Assembly (NCBI GenBank): GCA_937949535.1
Contig: CALEDI010000222.1
Coordinates: 1 to 42,873 of the forward strand
From: an uncultured Lewinella sp.
Lineage (GTDB): Bacteria > Bacteroidota > Bacteroidia > Chitinophagales > Saprospiraceae
Reading direction: 5' to 3'
DNA length: 42,873 nt
The notes under the pieces are model-generated. The model worked only from the letters and a program-made list of their open reading frames with translations, did no database searches and was not told where the DNA came from. A program made the translations under genes and the position numbers. Positions 36,082 through 42,873 of this stretch are shown here, in pieces. The stretch's first letter is position 1. Every line of letters starts with the position of its first letter.

Positions 36082-39000
36082 GTGAATTTATCCCAAAACA
36101 TACATCTCTCTCGTCTTACCGGTGGTTGTTTAATCCTTCTACTTGGCTTATTTACTAGTAGCCCACTGTTGGCTGCAGGCATTAAAGATATTGCCCCAAC
36201 CGCAGCAGATGCTCCCGTAATGCTTGAAACAGGCAGGGTTGGCTTCAACAATTTTGCCGATTTTGGCGTAGAGCCAGAAGGCCGACTTTACGTATCCTTT
36301 GGTGATGCCAGTGAAGTACTCTACCTAGGCCTTTCCATTGGTTACAATAACGATGGAGAACCTTACAACAGCACAACCCGAGGCCGCTATAGGTTCCAGA
36401 TCAGAAAGGATGACCCTAGCAATGGTAACCCTATCGTTCATGGCCCTTTTACAGTGACCAACCTTAACGCCAATATCTCTTCTTATGCAGACGCTGAGTA
36501 TGGTATTTACTCGACGGATGAAATATCTGGTGGTGATTCAATGTATGTCTTCCGCCCCGGAGACACAGGAGAATATTACATTGAATTTGATGACGCTAAC
36601 GTTAGTAGCAGACAGGTGAACATTCCGTTTTGGGACTTCACTGTAGTTCGTGACGGTGCTGTTCGTGATGGGCGTGTTTGGTCTCGAGGTTGGGCGTTTC
36701 GTACTCCTTTAGTAGACGGGACATCGCCTCCTGATTGTGTATGGGACCGTGAGTTCAATGGTGTGCTGTACAGCTATACCGAAGATGGATTTGTATCTGA
36801 GATTAATTTCGAGAACTCAGGCTTTCAGGGCCTCTCCTTTAACATTGCTTTTAATGAAACAGGCCCTGGTACAACGGGTAATTTGGCCGAAGATCGTAAA
36901 TCTGTTGCAGGCTCAAACGAAACAGCTAACGCACGACAGCATAGAATCTTTCTCTCACTACCAGATATTGAAATATTCCCTGATGGTGTTTGTGGTGAAG
37001 TAACCGCTGGAGATTCTTTTATATGTGGCGGTGTTGATCTCTACTGTCTTGAGGTAGAAGTGACCCGGCAAGGCCAAGTAGAAATTATTCTTGACTTTGA
37101 CGGTAACGGTACCTTAGATGATAATGGTATGGACGTCGCGCTCGTTTACGACTTCCATCCCGATAGCCTAACGGCTTGTATCCCATGGAGTGGCCTTCTT
37201 GCTGATGGCACCCCAGTAAGCTTTTCAGACACTGTTGATGTGATCATCAACTATGCGCAAGGGGTTCAGCATTATTCTGCTTACGATGTAGAATTCTTGA
37301 AAAACGGTTTCTGTGTAGAAACCATACGCCCAACTTGCAACCAAGGCCAATTAACCTCTAGTCGCCTTTTTTACGATGACCGCGAGATTCCTGAAGACCC
37401 AGGCACTGGAGCTTCAAAGGACGGCCGAGATGGTTGTGATTGCGGAGATGGTTGCCGGACGTGGACCAATTTCTCCCTCAACGCTGGAGGAACCTGTAAT
37501 TCGTTTAATGATAATGAAACCAATGGTTACGGTGATAAGAGTACATTGAATACTTATTGGTTTGCCAGTAGCCAGGTCGAGTTCAAGGCTCGAGTCCCTG
37601 TGATTAGTGCTAATATTGTAGGCCCTACGGAACTGTGTGAAGGAGAAACGTCTTCGCTTACGGCTATGGATAATGGTATTATTGGCACTCCAAGCTACCT
37701 TTGGGAGGGACCGGGTGTTGAAGGAAGTACGACCAGTTCGGTTGATGTATCTGCCGCCGGAACCTACTGCGTCACGATAGTTGATCCGGTTGGTTGTAGT
37801 AGCCGTACGTGTACCGATATAACGGTTACGGACTTTGATGCTAGCCCTTTTCCCCAAGCACTAGATATTTGCTTTGGTGAGACGATTACCCTGCCCGAAG
37901 GAGGCAATATAGACTACGATTACATCTGGAGCCCCAACGTTGGTATTGATGACATCAACTCTAACCAGCCTACGTTCAACCCTACCGAAACAACTACTTA
38001 CACTGTAACTATTACTAATAGCAACTCTGTTGGTTCTGTTTGTTCAACAACAGAAGAAGTTGTTATTAATGTCTCCCCAGACATAAATCTCCAAGTGATT
38101 GGTGGTGGTCCGATTTGTGATGCTACCCTAACACTAACAGCTTCTACAGATGTAGAGGCCGACATTGTATTGTTCAACCCTGCTGGTGTACAAATAGCAA
38201 CAGGTAACGAATTTACGCTTGATGTAAGCGGAGAATCTGACTACCTGATTGTTGCAACGGGCGCACAAAACTGTACGGACAGCATCGTCTTTACGGTTAG
38301 CGGAGGGCCGGTTGATATTTCTGTTCCTGATACGGTTCTTAGCTGTCTTAGTGACGGTGTCAACCTTGCGGTAACCAACCTGGATGCTAATGATGAGCTT
38401 TCCTACGTGTGGTCTCCTGCGGGGTTGTTCGACCCTTCTACCATTAATTCTGCCAACCCTACCTTCATTGGTGGCGAGGGAGACTTTGCTACTTCCGTGA
38501 CGGTTACCAACCAGTACGGCTGTTCCACTACTGAAAACGTCCGTGTAATCATGATTGACGACAACGGAGAGCTATCGTTTACTACTATGCTAGGCTGTGA
38601 TGGCTCTACAGTTGATATCGTCAATACAAGTACGGTATCGTTTGGATATGTTTACGACTTTGGTGACGGTAGCACTTCTACAGAGCGTAACCCTTCACAT
38701 TTCTACAGCACGCCCGGTACTTACACGATTACACTTGATTTGATCTACGATCAGAACTGTGTTGCTAGTGTAACTCGGGAGGTTACAACCTTCCAGTCAT
38801 TGCTCAATGCTGATTTAAGAATTGGCTTAGGCGACTGTGGCAACGGTTCAGCAACGTTGAACTTTACAGATGCTAGTATTAACGCAACCGGAGACGTACT
38901 AGAATATGAGTGGGTCTTTACGGGAGTAACCCCCACAACTAGTACAGATCGGAACCCAACGGTTACGGTTTCAGAAAGTGGAACGATTACCGCTACATTG

Positions 39001-42000
39001 ACCGCTACCTCGGTGGATGACTGTACTTCTGACTTTGACACTACAATCACTGTTAACCTTGCAGAGGTTAATCTTGCGGATGAGATTCTTGTTTGCCCCG
39101 GTGAATCTGCGGAACTTAATCCTAGCGGTGATGAAGGCCTTAATTACAACTGGTCTTCGACGAATGGATTTTCTTCTAGTGATCCCAATCCGGTCGTTAA
39201 TGTAGCTGGTACTTACATAGTAACGGTGACCACGAACTCTGCGGACTTCAATTGTAGTCAGATTGATTCAGTTGTAATTTTAGCTCCAATCATAGAAGCG
39301 GACTTAACTGTTGGCTTGGCTGATTGTGGGGATGGTTCTGCAACCTTGAACTTCATTGATGCTACTAACACGAATGTAGTTGGATTAGGCTATGAATGGA
39401 CTTTTACGGGCGTTACTCCTACAACGAGCACGAACCAGAGCCCTTCGGTTACTATTTCCGAGTCGGGTACCGTGACAGCTACGCTAGAGGTAACTTCTAA
39501 TGACGGTTGTTCCTCTACGCTGGATACGACCTTTACGGTTAACCTTGCAGAGGTTAACCTCGCAAATGAAATCCTTGTTTGCCCCGGTGAGTCTGCTGAA
39601 CTTAATCCTGGTGCAAACGAAGACCTTATCTACAGTTGGTCTTCTGACAATGGCTTTACGTCAAACAACCCCAACCCTATCACTAACGTCGCCGGTACAT
39701 ACGTTGTAACGGTTACCTCTAATTCTGCTGATTTTAATTGCAGTAATGTTGATTCTGTGACGGTACTTGCTCCGGCCCTAGAAGCTGGCCTAGCGGTTAG
39801 TTTAGAGGATTGTGCTGACGGTGCTGCAACCCTGAGTTTCATGGATGCAAGTACCAATGTAGTAGGCCTGAATTACTCATGGACCTTCACCGGAGGCGTT
39901 AGCCCAGCAACCAGCATGGACCAGAACCCTTCTGTTACCATTTCTCAGTCAGGAACGGTTACTGCTAGATTGGAAGTGACTTCTAATGATGGTTGTTCTT
40001 CTGCTGTTGATACTACTTTCACGGTTAGTCTTACTGCCGTTAGCCTGATGGATGAGGTGCTTATCTGCCCAGGTGAATCTGCCGAACTCAACCCAGGTGC
40101 TGATGAAGGACTGGTTTACAACTGGTCTCCCGCTAACGGATTTGACCCTACAGATGCAAACCCAGTTACTAGCGAAGCAGGTACGTACATTGTTACTATA
40201 ACTTCTACGGTTGCTGACTTCAACTGTGCTAACAATAGCATCGATACGATAACTGTTGTTGTTGCGGATAGTATTGGGCTCACCGTCAACGGGCCAGACG
40301 GCCCAATTGGAGACGGTGATGGAGGCAACGGCGGCGGCGGCGGAACCGTCGAACTTCCAACCTTGCAAACCTGTGGTGCTCCTGTTGACCTGACCGTAGA
40401 CCTAGGAACTGAAGGCGATGTAGACGTAACTTACACTGATCTCGACGGCAACGTCTTAGGAGGAGGAGGAAGTATTACCGTTAGCCCTAACGGCCGTGAT
40501 ACGGTTGTGATAACGGCAGTAAACGAGTTTGGATGTACCGAACGGGATACAGTTGTGATCGTGAATACACAGGTAAACGCTGGTATAGACGTTGGCGCAA
40601 ATGGCCTTAACTTCTGTTCCGCTACGGATACAACCATATCAGTTACCAACTTTGATCCGGCAGATACCCTGACCTACGCATGGGGGGCCAATGAAATTAT
40701 CATTGGTTCACTCACAAACCAAACTGTTGATATTGTAACTCCGGCAGAGGGAAGCGTAGACATCTTCCTGACGGTTACTAACCAGTTTGGTTGTGATACG
40801 ATGATCATGGTTACGGTTACTTCGACGCCCTTTACGCCCAACCAGTACCCTGATGTAATTCAGCCTTGTTTTGAGGATGGCTTTACTATTGAGGGAGGTG
40901 CCGCTGTAGATGGTTACACTTACGAATGGTTGCCAGACGGCGACCTTGACCTAACGGACCCTGCTAACCCAGTAGGTACCTTTAATCAAGACGGAGGGCT
41001 ATCCGTTACCATCACAGACCCACTAACAGGGTGTAGCGAAACCCAAGCTATTGAGGTTGATGTAGCACCAGAAATTAGCTTCATGGCTAGCCCGACCGAT
41101 ACGGTTATTTGTGACCCTGCAAACATTACGGTTGGTGGATCTTCCGTCAACGATGACGTGGTCATCGTTTGGTACGACGACCCAGAGCTGACCAACCAAG
41201 TTGGAACTGGATCAACTTACGTAGTAGAAGCATCAGAAGTAGGACAGACCTACAATGTTTACGGTGAAGCTACAGACCCTAACACTGGCTGTCGGCAAGT
41301 GATACCTGTAACGGTATCTGTATCTAATATCACGGCTGGCCTCCCGCTAGACGATGTGAACGCTTGTTCTGGAGAAGGGACTTCCATCTTTGCACCTGGC
41401 GGTGTTCTTGGTAACCTTGTATACAGTTACTCGCCTCCTGAACTGATTGATGATTCTGACCCTAGCAACCCAGTTTTTGCGGGCAACTCGAACTCAACGG
41501 TTACAGTTACTACTATCGACCCCGCTACCGGCTGTAGCTCCATTAAAGAGGTGAACATTACCTTCACGGAAATAGGTGGACTTACCGGATTGGCAGACCT
41601 TGATGATATTTTCCTTGGTGGAACCTCTACACTTTCCGTGCTAGGCGACTGTGTTGGTTGTACGTACGAATGGACGGGTGGAAACGGAACCATTACGCCT
41701 AATACGGGGCAAACCGTGGAGGTGATGCCCGACGAAGCAGGTGATGTAACCTATGAAGTGGCTGTAACCCTGAACGGTTGTACGGTCATCATTCCGATTA
41801 CATTGCGGGTACAAGACCCGCTTTGTGATGAAGAGCGAATCTTCATCCCTAACGCCTTTACGCCAAACCAAGATACCAAGAATGACGTGATGCGTGTACG
41901 GACGAACTTCGCCGACCAAATCACTGAGTTCCGTTGGATTATCTATAACCGCTGGGGCCAAGAGGTCTATAACTCTACCGACATCAACGACAGTTGGGAC

Positions 42001-42114
42001 GGCACCCAAGAGGGTGATGACCTAGAGCCTGATGTTTACGGCTACTGGATTCGCCTTGTTTGCCCAACGGGCGAACCGTTTATCAAGCAAGGTAATATTA
42101 CTATCCTGCGGTAA
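36082..42114 (+). CDS. Giant (2010 aa) PKD/Ig-like repeat adhesin with gliding-motility-associated C-terminal (T9SS type B) sorting domain
   Basis: PKD motif YDFGDGSTSTERNPSHFYSTPGTYTITL; C-terminal IFIPNAFTPNQDTKNDVMRV...FRWIIYNRWGQEVYNSTDINDSWDGT...VYGYWIRL. Confidence 0.95.
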   Translation: MNLSQNIHLSRLTGGCLILLLGLFTSSPLLAAGIKDIAPTAADAPVMLETGRVGFNNFADFGVEPEGRLYVSFGDASEVLYLGLSIGYNNDGEPYNSTTRGRYRFQIRKDDPSNGNPIVHGPFTVTNLNANISSYADAEYGIYSTDEISGGDSMYVFRPGDTGEYYIEFDDANVSSRQVNIPFWDFTVVRDGAVRDGRVWSRGWAFRTPLVDGTSPPDCVWDREFNGVLYSYTEDGFVSEINFENSGFQGLSFNIAFNETGPGTTGNLAEDRKSVAGSNETANARQHRIFLSLPDIEIFPDGVCGEVTAGDSFICGGVDLYCLEVEVTRQGQVEIILDFDGNGTLDDNGMDVALVYDFHPDSLTACIPWSGLLADGTPVSFSDTVDVIINYAQGVQHYSAYDVEFLKNGFCVETIRPTCNQGQLTSSRLFYDDREIPEDPGTGASKDGRDGCDCGDGCRTWTNFSLNAGGTCNSFNDNETNGYGDKSTLNTYWFASSQVEFKARVPVISANIVGPTELCEGETSSLTAMDNGIIGTPSYLWEGPGVEGSTTSSVDVSAAGTYCVTIVDPVGCSSRTCTDITVTDFDASPFPQALDICFGETITLPEGGNIDYDYIWSPNVGIDDINSNQPTFNPTETTTYTVTITNSNSVGSVCSTTEEVVINVSPDINLQVIGGGPICDATLTLTASTDVEADIVLFNPAGVQIATGNEFTLDVSGESDYLIVATGAQNCTDSIVFTVSGGPVDISVPDTVLSCLSDGVNLAVTNLDANDELSYVWSPAGLFDPSTINSANPTFIGGEGDFATSVTVTNQYGCSTTENVRVIMIDDNGELSFTTMLGCDGSTVDIVNTSTVSFGYVYDFGDGSTSTERNPSHFYSTPGTYTITLDLIYDQNCVASVTREVTTFQSLLNADLRIGLGDCGNGSATLNFTDASINATGDVLEYEWVFTGVTPTTSTDRNPTVTVSESGTITATLTATSVDDCTSDFDTTITVNLAEVNLADEILVCPGESAELNPSGDEGLNYNWSSTNGFSSSDPNPVVNVAGTYIVTVTTNSADFNCSQIDSVVILAPIIEADLTVGLADCGDGSATLNFIDATNTNVVGLGYEWTFTGVTPTTSTNQSPSVTISESGTVTATLEVTSNDGCSSTLDTTFTVNLAEVNLANEILVCPGESAELNPGANEDLIYSWSSDNGFTSNNPNPITNVAGTYVVTVTSNSADFNCSNVDSVTVLAPALEAGLAVSLEDCADGAATLSFMDASTNVVGLNYSWTFTGGVSPATSMDQNPSVTISQSGTVTARLEVTSNDGCSSAVDTTFTVSLTAVSLMDEVLICPGESAELNPGADEGLVYNWSPANGFDPTDANPVTSEAGTYIVTITSTVADFNCANNSIDTITVVVADSIGLTVNGPDGPIGDGDGGNGGGGGTVELPTLQTCGAPVDLTVDLGTEGDVDVTYTDLDGNVLGGGGSITVSPNGRDTVVITAVNEFGCTERDTVVIVNTQVNAGIDVGANGLNFCSATDTTISVTNFDPADTLTYAWGANEIIIGSLTNQTVDIVTPAEGSVDIFLTVTNQFGCDTMIMVTVTSTPFTPNQYPDVIQPCFEDGFTIEGGAAVDGYTYEWLPDGDLDLTDPANPVGTFNQDGGLSVTITDPLTGCSETQAIEVDVAPEISFMASPTDTVICDPANITVGGSSVNDDVVIVWYDDPELTNQVGTGSTYVVEASEVGQTYNVYGEATDPNTGCRQVIPVTVSVSNITAGLPLDDVNACSGEGTSIFAPGGVLGNLVYSYSPPELIDDSDPSNPVFAGNSNSTVTVTTIDPATGCSSIKEVNITFTEIGGLTGLADLDDIFLGGTSTLSVLGDCVGCTYEWTGGNGTITPNTGQTVEVMPDEAGDVTYEVAVTLNGCTVIIPITLRVQDPLCDEERIFIPNAFTPNQDTKNDVMRVRTNFADQITEFRWIIYNRWGQEVYNSTDINDSWDGTQEGDDLEPDVYGYWIRLVCPTGEPFIKQGNITILR

Positions 42115-42131
42115 GTAAGGTAATAAAGGAC

Positions 42132-42172
42132 GAAAGGGCTAAAGGAACAGGTTTCCTTTAGCCCTTTCTTAT
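42132..42172 (+). terminator. Rho-independent terminator of the adhesin operon
   Basis: gaaagggctaaaggaa / ttcctttagccctttc, 16-bp perfect stem, followed by TTATTTG. Confidence 0.85.
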
Positions 42173-42281
42173 TTGTACTGTTAGAAGCTTCTTTTTGGTT
42201 GCAATAGCCTTTCGGAAAAGTATGTCCCTTCAAGAAGATAAACAACAAGGGGAAATACTTGTGGGTAGACTTCACCTCCTA

Positions 42282-42518
42282 CGGTGGGCTGTCCAATTTG
42301 CTGGTGTTGCTCCGTAGTCACCTCACCCCAAACCCCTCTCCAACACGCCTCGCCTCCGGCTCAGCGGAGAGGGGCTTTTATAGGGAAACGCTTCGCGTTT
42401 TCAGGGTGAAAATCCGTAACGGGCTAACATAGGCAGATTAGACAGCCTACCCCGTAGCGTCCCTTGCCCGAGCTGCGAAGCAGCGAATAAGGGTAAGGGA
42501 CCTGCGGGCGTCCGGACG
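42282..42518. repeat. Composite intergenic hairpin-rich segment
   Basis: cccctctcc/ggagagggg (42333/42366), AAACGC ttc GCGTTT (42386-42400), gtcccttgccc..GCTGCgaaGCAGC..gggtaagggac (42459-42501), CGTCCGGACG (42509-42518), flanking arms cggtgggctgtccaa / ttagacagcctaccccg. Confidence 0.75.
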
Positions 42519-42611
42519 GGTAAACCTCGTTGGTGCTGATTTCAATTTTTAAAAACTACTAACGAAGAACAGGAGTGGGTCCAAACCTCCCTTTGCACCT
42601 GCGGCCGCGCC

Positions 42612-42873
42612 CTAAAACATCCGCTTGCGCCGGAAGTAGGCGATCACGGCAATACTCATGGTGATAGAGATCAGGATGATGCCGAAGAAGGCCCAAAGGC
42701 TGCCCGATTCGTAGGGCACAGTGACGTTCATACCGAAGAAGCTCGCGATGACCATCGGGACGGTAAGGATGATCGTGATGAGCGTAAGCCGCTGGATGGT
42801 GATGTTGAGGTTGTTGGAAATGATGGAGCCGAAGGCCGACATGGTTCCGTTCAAGATGTTGGTATAGATGTTG
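42612..42873 (-). CDS. CorA-like Mg2+/divalent cation transporter, C-terminal part (continues beyond right edge)
   Basis: LTLITIILTVPMVIASFFGMNV then second TM and basic tail YFRRKRMF. Confidence 0.88.
   Translation of the reverse strand, partial: NIYTNILNGTMSAFGSIISNNLNITIQRLTLITIILTVPMVIASFFGMNVTVPYESGSLWAFFGIILISITMSIAVIAYFRRKRMF

Overview
This window is a chromosomal segment of a Bacteroidota bacterium, probably of the Saprospiria/Lewinella type (inferred from PorP/SprF, gliding-motility/type B T9SS sorting domain, DUF3857, YfhO and DUF1573 content). Most of it is ordinary housekeeping or envelope coding: CarboxypepD_reg/DUF5686 protein, dicarboxylate symporter, YbbR, YajC, DUF1573, PDH E2, RecR, two DUF3857 transglutaminase-like proteins, YfhO, GpsA, S4 protein, RimM, riboflavin synthase, GH31, DUF547, three tRNAs, RimO, a Kv-like channel, a LytTR response regulator with a TPR histidine kinase, a PorP/SprF - OmpA/PD40 - giant PKD adhesin operon, and the end of a CorA-like gene. 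The less ordinary material is between the genes. (i) An unlisted 50-aa ORF (28456..28608) sits between the LytTR regulator and its cytosolic TPR kinase; it has a Gly-Gly-leader-like motif and a basic C-terminus, making it a candidate peptide-signal or RiPP/bacteriocin-like module. (ii) Three inverted arrays of a 7-bp repeat (CAACYTG/CARGTTG) each directly abut a stop codon. (iii) A ~28-bp motif (CTTTCCTTGCACCTGCGGCCGCGCCCTAA) is dispersed in about 8 intergenic places, with four core matches inside CDSs. (iv) A 110/139-bp element with terminal inverted repeats lies at two convergent gene junctions. (v) A near-perfect 37-bp-arm palindrome lies 8 nt from the 3' end of tRNA-Leu. (vi) A TPR gene shows a homopolymer -1 frameshift at the left edge. 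All calls come from reading the sequence; no database search was run.
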